Assembly: GCA_903813345.2 (NCBI GenBank)
Contig: CAIIXF020000011.1
Location: forward strand, 32,914,166 to 32,978,165
DNA length: 64,000 nucleotides
DNA from: Owenia fusiformis
Taxonomy: Eukaryota; Annelida; Polychaeta; Sabellida; Oweniidae
Direction: 5' to 3'
Shown: one piece after another, positions 22,047-33,600 of the stretch
Layout: every line of letters starts with the position of its first letter
How positions within the stretch are numbered: the first letter of the stretch is position 1
The notes under the pieces: model-generated
What the model saw: only the letters and a program-made list of their open reading frames with translations
Told to the model about the DNA's origin: nothing
Database searches by the model: none
Translations under genes and position numbers: made by a program

Positions 22047-22961
22047 ATGGATTGGTTAAAACCAAACGCTCGGTCACAGAATGGTAGACACACACACCAC
22101 ACCCCAAGGTGCATGAAATGTGCTATGAAGGAACACGCCGAAAAAGAACGACGTGCGAAACTTGCGAAAAGTTGGGAAGTTCCAAAAGTTCCTATGTTGA
22201 ATAATTCTCGAGCGGCTGAGGATAATTGTATTAATAAAGGAACGTTATATGAAGAGAATGTGACTGAAAATCTGAGTAAACTTACGGATGACTCTCCCAT
22301 ATTACCACCTTTGAAGACATCCCCGAGAATGGAGATTATAATAAACGATACCCAACTTGAAAACGAGAAACGGGTGATCCGGAAATATAACAGAAGGCAG
22401 CGACCAGAATCAAAATATGAAAGTGACGATTTAATTTTCCCCAGTGCTTACAAATCATTTTTAGATGAGCCCGGACAGAAAAATAAGTACATGTATAAAA
22501 TGTATTTAGAAGAAGTCAAAGCCCGCCATAGAGATGCCCCAGTGCCCTCTGTGGCAGTTTCCGGAAGTAGAATAACTATTCCAAGTGGGTGCTCCGAAGA
22601 CGTCCCTTTCCAAGATGAACTATATCCCGAAGGTCACAACTGTGATTTGACAGGGAAAAGAACTTGTAAACAATGTATTGAACACCGAGATAAGGCTTTT
22701 GCGAAGGAGCACGAACAACAACTCATAGACGCTGCAATGAATGGTGATAAGCCTTCGAGACATTCTTATAACCCTTCGCCTTTTCAGAGGGTTAGAAACA
22801 GACGTATAAATAATGCTAAAACTATAGAGCCAACATATGTTGGCAAAAAGAATAACTACATTGCGTTTCCTGGAATGACGTCTAATATCAAACGTCGTTT
22901 AAGTTTATCCGTGAAGCGTGAAGTTGGAGAGGATGACAAGAACGGATGTATACAACAGTAG
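22047..22961 (+). CDS. uncharacterised hydrophilic protein, single exon (304 aa)
   Basis: A 915-bp open frame, long for this AT-rich DNA. The protein is hydrophilic and basic, without a signal peptide or membrane segment. It has two Cys/His groupings: HHTPRCMKCAMKEH (about residues 17-30) and CDLTGKRTCKQCIEH (about 200-214). These have CxxC spacing that could bind metal but match no zinc-finger family I can name. The segment PSAYKSFLDEPGQKNKYMYK is the most conserved-looking part. A shadow ORF of 91 aa on the opposite strand is ignored. Function unknown; it may be a complete intronless gene or a large last exon. Confidence 0.65.
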   Translation: MDWLKPNARSQNGRHTHHTPRCMKCAMKEHAEKERRAKLAKSWEVPKVPMLNNSRAAEDNCINKGTLYEENVTENLSKLTDDSPILPPLKTSPRMEIIINDTQLENEKRVIRKYNRRQRPESKYESDDLIFPSAYKSFLDEPGQKNKYMYKMYLEEVKARHRDAPVPSVAVSGSRITIPSGCSEDVPFQDELYPEGHNCDLTGKRTCKQCIEHRDKAFAKEHEQQLIDAAMNGDKPSRHSYNPSPFQRVRNRRINNAKTIEPTYVGKKNNYIAFPGMTSNIKRRLSLSVKREVGEDDKNGCIQQ

Positions 22962-23387
22962 TATTAGATATTCTGAGGATTATCATATAGACATATACAT
23001 GTACAATCCCCGCAAAAAGTATGCAACGGGAAATCCCCCTTTTGACGATCTGTTAGACTCTTTAAATTTAGCAAATGTTTTATTTTGAGACCTATTATAA
23101 ATTAGTGATAAAATTATTTGCTTTAATACGTTATCCAACATGGTCTTGCGGTTGCTAAACTTTGGCATATTTTGGAATATTATCATATAACATGTGTTAC
23201 TCAGTTTTTTTATTGAATAATCTATTCATCAATTTCTTAGAAAGTATTTGTTATTAGAATCAAATTGATTGATTATATGCTTTTTATGTCACCGCAAGAA
23301 GTGGTCGTGGTGACAAATTGTTATGGTCTCCAACTTTCTTGTGGACGGTATTCAGCGTCTGTAAAAATGGCAGGTTAGTACTTTGTA
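22962..23387. other. 3' flank of the 304-aa ORF
   Basis: Non-coding AT-rich sequence with no clear element before the mariner-like MITE at 23388. Confidence 0.35.
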
Positions 23388-23682
23388 CAGGGTTGGCCAA
23401 AAATGTTATTGATTCACTAAATGTAGTAACTCATTCATTATTGGCATTATTTGGGATTGGCTAAGAGCTGATGCGCAAGTTTTTGTCCACATAAGTGGTT
23501 TTCATGTACGTTTCTGTGTTCTTGGTGGCTAAAACCATTAATACGGAATAAATCTTGCATCAATTCTCAGTCATCTCAGACACTTTGAGACCAATCATGC
23601 CAATAATGATTTTTTTCCAAAATCAAAAATAATGAATGAGTTATTACACTTTAAAATCAGTAACATTTTTTGGCCCAACCTA
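23388..23682. mobile_element. mariner-like MITE, about 0.3 kb
   Basis: The left end, CAGGGTTGGCCAAAAATGTT (after TA at 23386), is inverted to AACATTTTTTGGCCCAACCT at the right end. Inner arms 'aactcattcattatt' are also inverted. No ORF. Confidence 0.75.
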
Positions 23683-24635
23683 TATATATTCTAAGAGCAT
23701 TTCATCATTATTAGTGGAAAATCAACATTGACATTAATTATCATAAAACGAAATATTAACATCGTTCTACTTTTGTTTTTCCATTTGTTTTGTTAAGTAG
23801 AAGTCAAATATCAACCAACCAATGTGCAAGATTAAAGTGTGAAGTAGAATAGAGTAGGCTATAATGCCTGGTAAATAATAAACACAATTCAGTGAATTCA
23901 CAGGTAGTCTGCACCTATTACGTTCTTGCCAATCAGAATGCATTTTTACCGATACAATATACGTATAATAAAAAATATTTATCTGAAATGTCATTTCCTT
24001 GTTTTTATTTTGTCCAAGTGTCAGTATTAATCAAATTCAGCAACTGGTACTTACAAATGTTTCCCAGAGTTGAAATATATGTCACGTGAGAAAGGAATTA
24101 GTGCAAAAAATTTAGTGCAATTTTTTTTTCAAAATCCTGCCGCAGCGGCTGGAAAGGACCACGGAAAATATATAGATTCCAGACAATCATATGTTGGATT
24201 ATGGCTTTTTTCTGAAAATTTAAACGGGTACATTATGGCAGGCCAATGAATTACCTCCAAGAAATGAAATAATTTGGAGTTTCAGACAGGGAAGGTGCAC
24301 CAACATGTTTTACCTGAAATGCAGCGATACTTTTTGTGGTCCTTTGAGAAAACCACTACTTGTCTTAGGAAACGTTGCTTCAGCTGGCTTTAGCCAAGTG
24401 TGCTCAGTAACAGTCAAGACACCGACGTTTTATTTTCATTTCTTTAATTGTTGCACGGTAAAGCCACACAAAACAAGTCGTTTATTATTGCAGTGAAATT
24501 AGAGAGATACATTCCTCTCTGATACTTTATAACCGAAAGATCATTTTCACATTTTGAGGATTAACTAGATTTAGATTTAAAGACAAACGGGTATATATTC
24601 GAGGTACGTGTACAAGGCCATGGATATACCAGCTC
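23683..24635. other. 3' flank of protease gene 1
   Basis: Downstream of the minus-strand protease stop codon at 24636. It probably contains its 3' UTR. No other gene is visible; the short ORFs look spurious. Confidence 0.4.
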
Positions 24636-27600
24636 CTAGTTGTTGAGCATAACAGCGTTTATCCATGGGACGAATGATGTCACCCTCTGTCCTATGCCCG
24701 GTAAGGCAGGGTCGCCAGCAGGGTCGTATCTTGAAATATAAATTACATTTCCCTTTGTAAAGGTAACAAGACTACAACAAGATAAATAAATAATTTTAGC
24801 ACTCAATACAAAAATGGTTCAAAAGCTGAATTGTTAAAGGTGTAACAGTTAATTTTCAGTTTAAATCACATATGATACGCCCGGTGATCGTACAAAATGG
24901 ATGGAGGGGGATTAGGCGATTTCTGCAAGAAAACTCAACAAATTTGGAACATTTATTTTTTCAAGAGAAAATTTACAACTGAATTGCCAAATGAATAGGC
25001 GTAGTGCATGGCAAAATATGTTAGGCCATCTAGTATTTCCTTTGAACTGATACCCTTCTAAGATATGAGATCTATTAAAAAAGGTGCATCATCACCAACG
25101 TGCAAAAGTCAATGTTTTTGCCATAAATCGGGCAACAATGGTCTACACGACCTGTAATAAATAGGTATAAGGGACGTTATTGTCACAATACTAATGACAT
25201 CGCTCACTTTTTAAAGTTGGTTTCCATGCGTTACACAAAAAATAATCAAATTAAATTAATATTGGATGGAGGGGGGATAGGATGGAGGGTATATATATAT
25301 ATATGATCTTTGACCCCTTTAATTTGAATATATAGATGGTTTCTTATATCCAAAATCTATTTTGATCAAGTACTACATTTATATCTAGAAGTACTTTTGA
25401 AGGGAGTCTCTTTCATAAAAACATTCGGTGATATGAGTGAGCCTATGTGCTGGAGAATGGTTTCATAAAAATTGAAGTTAATGCTTGAATGCATATGATC
25501 GCTTTGTTAACTTTAACCTGTTTGATTTTCATTAAAAGCATTGTATTTTTTATTGTAACATGATTCGCTTACCCCCAGGATACGACACCTATAGCGCGGA
25601 AAATACCATTAGCGCCCTTGTGTAGGAACGCTCCACCGGAATCACCCTACAAAGAATATATTGGCTTGTATTAGTAGTTCCGTATGGAATTATTAACTTC
25701 AGGCATACTTGAGCTTCAGCTGTGTCTACACGTATGGTAGGAATATCTGATTCAGGTGTTATGGATAATTTACTATGGCCCCCATATTTTCTCGACTAGA
25801 GCCGAATCCAGAATTCTTGAAGTAGTCCTGCAGCGCAGATGAACTGGTCATTTTTACCTCGATTGATCCCGATTTGAATAAATATAACGAAATCTCAAAA
25901 TAATCATAGGTTTTAGACCGATCTAAAGATGGCAACAGCCGTAGGAATTTACTATAATTTATCTAGTCAGTGACTGCTTACATGGAAGAACCAAGCTAAA
26001 ATATATTGACTGTCATGCATCTGTATTAAAAATCTTTCTATCGCCCTTTTGGCTAAGAAAATAACGGAATATTGCGTTGTTACTTGAAATTGAGTGGTGA
26101 CAGTATGTTTTCATCATGTTATTAATTAAACTTACATAACCAGTATCCTTCATTGGTGTCTCATGGCATATGTTACTGTCGAAGATTATATCGGACCTTC
26201 CATTTTCAAGCAACATAAACACACAATCGTTATTTGAGATAATAGGTAAGTTAACATGGTGGATGTTATCTGGGTAGCTGCAATCTGTAATCACAATAAT
26301 AAGAAACAATTTCTGCCCACTCATTTTAGTATGTATCTTGCTTCTTTTACTTTAACTGGAGTTTATTATTCCTCGTATTACTAATATCAAGAGCAACGTT
26401 TGGTTTAGTTCTAGAAATTAGCTAGAAATCCTCACATTTTAACTGTCCAACCCGAGTCAATGTAACCCCATATTAAAACCTTTTTTCAATTATGGTTGAA
26501 TCTTATACTTTCTTTCTTTTTTTTCAAGCTGCATACAAGAAACTCATGCATTTCTCTAACAAAGAGAATGCAGAAATTTATTGCGTCATATGGCTAAATC
26601 CTTAAAGAAGTAGACCTAGGGGTCATGGTTGATAGAACGTTAATGTCCAAATAAGGGCTACACGTACATTTAATTGCCCCCTTGTAACAATGAACTGTTA
26701 ATGTTGTACTCACCGGAACAGAACGTCCCCCAACCAGCCACAATAGACTGTTGCCCGACGTATAGATTTCCCACTTCGGGCATGCACACTGGACGAATGT
26801 CATCGGTATAGTTTAGGGCATATGGCAATTTAAACATCATAATATCGGCTTCATATGTCTACGAAATGAAATCAGACAATCGTTACACGGCCAACCCATC
26901 CACGTATGTGACTTCAAATACTAGGATGTAAAATCAATTTTAAACTTTACGTATGCTCACAAAGGATAGGTATCGATATGGTGAACTGAATTCAACAATG
27001 TTTTTTTCTTAAACCAATTATTGAAAACAGTTTGTAGAAAACACGGTCCTTTATGTAATGTTGACTGATTGGCAACAATTTAATGCAAAAATTAGTTATA
27101 CCATAACTGTTTTTGTTAACATTTTTTGTTTTTTAGTGCAATTGTTTTTTGTTCCTTTCTACCAATTATTGAGAATGAAATGAAATGTCTTTCCGAACCT
27201 TGTTGGAACAAATAGCATATACAACATTTTCTTAGACCTCTCAATATTATACTTATACAAAGGAAATTTTGGTTGATATAAAAGATATGCAAAAACCTAA
27301 AACAAAACCCCTCAAAATAGATACAAATTAAGATAAACCTTTTATTTCATTAACAAGATACTTTTTTTTAAATCAACCAAACTTTCCTTTGCACAATTAC
27401 AATATCGAAAGACCTAAACACGTTGTGTTTATGTCGTTTTGTTCCAATGAGGTTCGGATAGATGTTTCATTTCATTCCAAACATATGATACCAAGAACAA
27501 AAGATGTGTTTTCTAAAACAATATAGAGAAATATATATAATATTTCAAATTATAATGTTACCATTCAAAAGATGCCCATTAAATATGACGTTGTGTAAAA

Positions 27601-30600
27601 TTTTCAGAATGTTTTGATGACTGGTTTAAGAGAAACGCGTGTTCAAAAATTTCACCATATCGATACCACTCCTTTGCATGTAATAATAATCATTACACTT
27701 TTTGAAGCATTTTTCAACCAAAATGAAGGTTAGTATAAGGTTAGTATAATTTTTATGTCACCACCAAAACTTGTGACGTATTGTTAAGGTCTTTATTTCA
27801 AAACCATCTACAATTTCCCAGAAGTTCAAATCTGACTTGAGATTTGAAATTTGACCTTCAATGGGAGGGTTAAAGAGGTTTTTTTTTTTTTTTTTTTTTT
27901 TATTTATTTATATATTTATACAAAGAATACAGTAAACAAATGCACATGTGCTTGTGGCTGGGCATCAGCATTATCAGCCACGTTATATAATGAAAATCAA
28001 TTAACAGTATTCAATCAATTATTAAAAAAGGGGTTGTATTTGTGGAGGGTTACAGTGGTGGGGGTGACCTAGACATTTTTACATCGTTCAAAAAAGATGG
28101 CACTACATTTGAGGATACTTAAGTTTACAGCTTTAGGTAGCCTTTTATCGCCATTGAGGATAAGGGAGAGTTTGTCTCGTTGTGATCTATATTTAGTAGA
28201 ATATTCTATGTTCATATTTTTTAATTCATTTTCAAATTCTGTCCAAAATGTTGATCTTAGATTACAGTGAAAAATTACGTGATTGGTTGTTTCACCATCC
28301 ATTCCACACTGGCAAATGGGGGAGTTTATATTAGTGAAATTGTGAGCGTAAAGGTGAGCCTTAAAAATGAGATCACAGCGCACTCTATTGAAAATTATTT
28401 CTTGTTTTCTTGAAACGGAGAGATCTGATGAATTTGTAACATCGTCATTGAATAGATCTATTTTAAGTCTGGATTTGAATATACTAAGGGTAGGTAAATT
28501 TCTTATTTCAGGTGAAAGCTTATTCCATTCAGTCAGTGTTTTTGATATGCAAGATCTATTAGAAAATGAGGATTTATTAGGAATTGTGTAGCTCAGTTGA
28601 TTTCTTAGACCATAAGCATGGTTTCTTTTGAGAGGCTCAAATATGTTAAGAACATAAGAGGGCTGCATATTGTTATGTGCCCTATACATGAAAATGCTTC
28701 TGTGATATTGACGCCTCTTTGTTAATGTTGGCCAATTTAAATTATTCAACACTTTAATTGTCGAAGTCCCATGTAGAGTACCTGAACAAATGCAAGCGGC
28801 TTTATAGTAAAGTCGATCTAATAACTGTAATTTTGTTGTGTTTGCACACCCATATAAAATATCACCATAGTCAAAAAGTGGCAGGATAAAAGATTTAAAG
28901 ATTGTTTCGAGATGTTTTCCATTTATTTTCTGACAGAGCGCTTTCAGTGGATTTAAAAGTTTGTCTATTCTTGCACCAAGTTCAGTTATGTGAAGGTCAA
29001 AAGTGAGATTTCTGTCTAGGATTAAGCCTAAGTGCTTGTGGCTGTTTACTCTTGGTATAATGTCGTTTCCGAGAGAAAGATCTATGGTCAAAATTTCACG
29101 TTTCTTTGGATTGGAAAAGGTCAAATCTTTGCTTTTAGAAGCTTTAAAATTTAATTTCCATACTTCAGACCATTGAAAAATATGGTTGAGATCCTCCTGT
29201 AGGGCATTGTTCATATCAGTTGCTGTTTCAGCTGTGAATGACTGGTAAATTGAGGTATCATCTGCGTAGATGAAACATTTTGAATTCAAATTGTCAGGTA
29301 AATCATTGATATAGATCAAAAATAAGAGGGGCCCCAGGATCGAGCCTTGAGGAACTCCGGAATTGATATAACCCTTTTCAGATAAGTTTGACTCATGACC
29401 GTCTAATACCACCTTCACTTGTCTGTGTAGTAAATATGATTTCATCAATTCCAGGATATTCGGACCAAAACCAAACATTTTCAATTTTCCTAATAGTAGC
29501 CCATGGGGCATTGAATCAAATGCAGCCGAAATATCAAGATATATCCCTCTTACATTAGCCCCATTTTCAATTTCATTTGTTATGTGGTCAATAATACTTA
29601 GAAGTTGTGCCTGTGTGCTATGTCCTGGCAGGAAACCACTTTGAAGATTGTAAAATAAATTGTTAGAAATGAGATGATCAAAGAGTCTTTTAAAAATAAT
29701 GCGCTCGGCGACTTTAGAAATACAAGACAGGAGTGTTATTGGGCGATAATTTTTCACATCTGTTTTATCTTTGTTTTTATGAATAGCTACAATATGACCG
29801 ACCTTCCATTAGGGCCGTGCCATTCGACCGGAATCGGTCCGAACCGCGGACTTTTGTTAAAATACCGGAATTCGGAATTTTAATATCATGTTCCGAAGGG
29901 TTTCGGAACAATATCGGACCCTTACCTTAGTACTTGCTTTGAATCGTTAATATCCGTGACCATTGTTCCTCCAGTGATGTTTTCCTTCAAACTACATCCA
30001 ATTTGCATGTGTATTACTCGCATAAACAAAATAAATAGCGGAGAAATCAACAGAAATCAAGTTTTGTTTTACGAACTTTGACAATTACGCATGCGCATTA
30101 TGGTCAGAGCAGCCGGAAGTGAAAACAAGTAGAAAAAAGATCGAATTTTCTCTCTTTTTACAGATTTTAGAGTCTATTTCTTTCGTAAAAACATTCAAAC
30201 TTGCTTGACAGGAAAGGTAAGTGTTAACCTGACAAACTTGGACGACGATATCGTCATGATCGCCGTCGAACTCACTCATACATAATTATTTTCATTTGTG
30301 AACCAAAAGGGGTTCCGAAAGTTCCGATTCCGTGAGACCAAGTTCCGGTTCCGATTCCGAACCGTCCGAACCGGTTCCGGCACAGCCCTACCTTCCATAG
30401 TTGAGGATATTGATTCAAAGTAAACATTTTGTTAAGCAGTTTTGATAAAATAGGTGAAAGTGATGGTGCTGCCATTTTTAGCATTCTATTACTCAACATG
30501 TCAGGGCCAGTGGCTTTATTAATATTTAAGCCGAGTAGAATGTTATAGACTTCTCTGTCATTGGTAGAGAGCAGGTCAAATGTTATATCGGTTCTTGGAA

Positions 30601-33600
30601 TAAATGGTTCATTTCCATGATTATAATTATTATGGTATTTGTCAATAAAATGTGATAACAATAAATTTGCTTTGTCGCAACTATCAGTGTAATTATTACC
30701 ATTGGCATCGTTGAGGAGGGGTATTTTACTATTTTTTGATTTGCCTAGGAGCCTACTAATAATTGACCAGTACCCCTTACTTCCATATCTATGAGTTGTT
30801 AATTTTTGGTACAATCTTGATTCCATTGCCTCTTTTGCCTCACTTATAGCCTCATTTACCAGTTTACATTGATCTGTATATTTTTGAAGGTACATGTCAT
30901 TATGAGTTTTTCTATACTTATAATGCAATTTATTTCTTTTATTAATTAATGTTTTAATGTCACTTGTGAACCATGACTTGTTAGTAGATTTTACAACAAT
31001 TTCTGAGTTTGGAATGAGGTCTGTGAAAATTGCAAGTAGACTTCCAGAAAATATTTTGATAAGGTCATCAAAGTTGTTGTTAGTGTCTATTAAATGATCA
31101 AAATTTGCCGCACGGATTGCATTGTTAACTAAGTTAATGTCTGCCTCATCATATTTCCATATTTTCCTTGAATACGGGCGATTTTTTTGATTACCAAGAA
31201 AGCACTCGGTGTTTATTGAACAATGGTCTGTGTTGCCAATTGGAGGAGAGACATAAGTATTTGTAATGATGTCAGGGTTATTTGAGATGAGTAAATCTAT
31301 ACATGATCTGCTGATGTTTGTTATACGAGTCGGTTCATCAATGAGTTGCACAAGTCCAAGTTTCTCGATACATTCAAATAAAAATTTTCCTGTAGTGTTT
31401 TCATTATCCAAGGCCCACCATTCTTTACATCTCGCATTGAAATCTCCATTGATAAAAATTGATTCAGGGTTATTATCAAGTGCCAGATTACATGAAGCTG
31501 TAAACCGATTACAAAAATCATTTGCATCATTTTGAGACTGAGAAGGTGATCTATAATATATTGCATAAAGGTAAGATTTATAGTTAATGGTTAACTCAAT
31601 CCATAAGGAATCACCCTGATCATTCATGAGGTCATATCTTACTTTAAAAGGTATGTCATCTTTAACATATATCAGAAGTCCTCGATTCTTGTTTAAGTAT
31701 ACATGAGAATGACCATCAATAGAATACTCAGAATTAATTACCTCTTGGGTTAAGTTTCCAACTTCACAAAGTCCAATAATGTCAATTCCATTCATGTGAA
31801 TTCTATCTTTTAGTGCTTTAAATCTGGCATTTACATTGGCACCTATACTGTTAATATTTGAGAAAATAATTTTTGTGAGTTGAAAGTTATTTGTAGGTCC
31901 TGGATTTGGGTGAACATCATTGCTCAGTAAGAGAATAGCTTGGACTGTGTTAGGTATATAACATAATAGAGCACAGAATGGAATAAACATTAAAAATATA
32001 CTTGCGAACATCTTAATCATATAAAATGTTCCAAAATGTTTGTGATTGCCATGAATATATATCATTGTACTCATGAAAGTAAATGCAGGGAGAGCCACCA
32101 AGAATATACTAATGCATCCAAGTAAAAGAATCTTATAAGATATACAGGCAGTTTGTCTCATTGAGTCTGTCATGTTGAGGTACAATGTACATGTTATAAC
32201 GAATGTAAGACCAAAGTACCATAAAATTCTGAGAAATAAATTCAAATAATTTGGACTGCATTTATTGGGGACCCTGGTTTCTCCGTTATATAGTGCACAA
32301 GATTTTTGGCAATTGTATATTCCAATACATATCCTCCATGCAGAAACACTAATACCCATGAAAGTTTAAAAAAAAAAAAAGTTCTATTTACCAAAAAGAC
32401 TGATGTATCATGTCTGGTCAGCCTAGAAGGTTATAAATATGCTCTGCCTCTTATTCTTATTGTGAAATAAATGTAATATGCAATATGTTAAAAAGAGCAA
32501 GGCTTAGAGTAAACTCTAAAATAAAACGGTTTTCCACCAATAAAACTGTATTCCTCCACAAAAACACCAGATTATTTAGTTGATTGTGTAACTGGTTATT
32601 AGATAAAAGCAATGGAAAGTAAATATAAATTTTTGTTTGACTTTAACTATTAGTTGTTAGCTCTGAATGGCAATTTATCCAACATAACATTTGTTCAGAG
32701 GCATAAAAAACAGTAAACAGTAGAGCCCATGAACACAGAATGAGCTCAGTTTACTCGAGTCTCTAGCCAATACAGTACGATACAGTGGCCTTAGAAGAAG
32801 GTAAAGCTCAGTATGAAAGCATAACTCAAAAGTATCTACAGCATCACCCATTTGAAGTGAGCAGTTTTGGATAACATACAAGTCACCAAATAGCGCTGTT
32901 GATTGGCGCAATGTGAGGTCATGACCTTTGGGCTTATGCCAAATTAGTGATTGCAGTATAAAAGTCAATTTACACACATACGTTTCACTGTAGCCTATGT
33001 TACATGTATGTCTAAAGTCAATAACCCTGCAGACGACCAAAAATCTGAGCTATAAAAAGTTATGCTTGTCCTTTACCGATACCAATAAAACATAGGAAAT
33101 AACTTTACTGCATGAGCAAACAAAATCTTACACTGCATTGGACTGTCATTACAGCTAAAGTGTCTAATAAAAAAGTCACAGCATCGAGAATAACAACACT
33201 ACAGCTACAGTAGCTCTAAATGCAATATACATGTAATTTAGAGAGCAATTTTTAGAATATAGACAAGTTACATATGTGTCATGTCAAGCTTCTGAATCTG
33301 TCAAGCTTTTATTCACGTTGTTATACATACTATACGAAAGGGTTATTCCCACCCTAAGTATATGATCCAAAAATCTGCTCACTCACTGCAGATTGCTAAA
33401 ATTAAATTGAATTTGTGTATGACACTGCACTGAGCTAATCCAGTAAGCTTTCCATGAAACAATTATGCAATGTAACCTATAACTTATATATGTAAATACC
33501 TTAATGATGTGGTGACTGGAATATGCGATCGTGCATTACTAGTTTCGAGACAATCGAGTAGCTGTACTAATACTTAGCAGGCTTGATCGTTCTGTAGGTC

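Noticed and set aside
32675-33040. 121-aa minus-strand ORF between LINE ORF1 and ORF2
   Set aside because: No LINE or other domain recognised and no coding character. It may be part of the spacer or of an inserted repeat.
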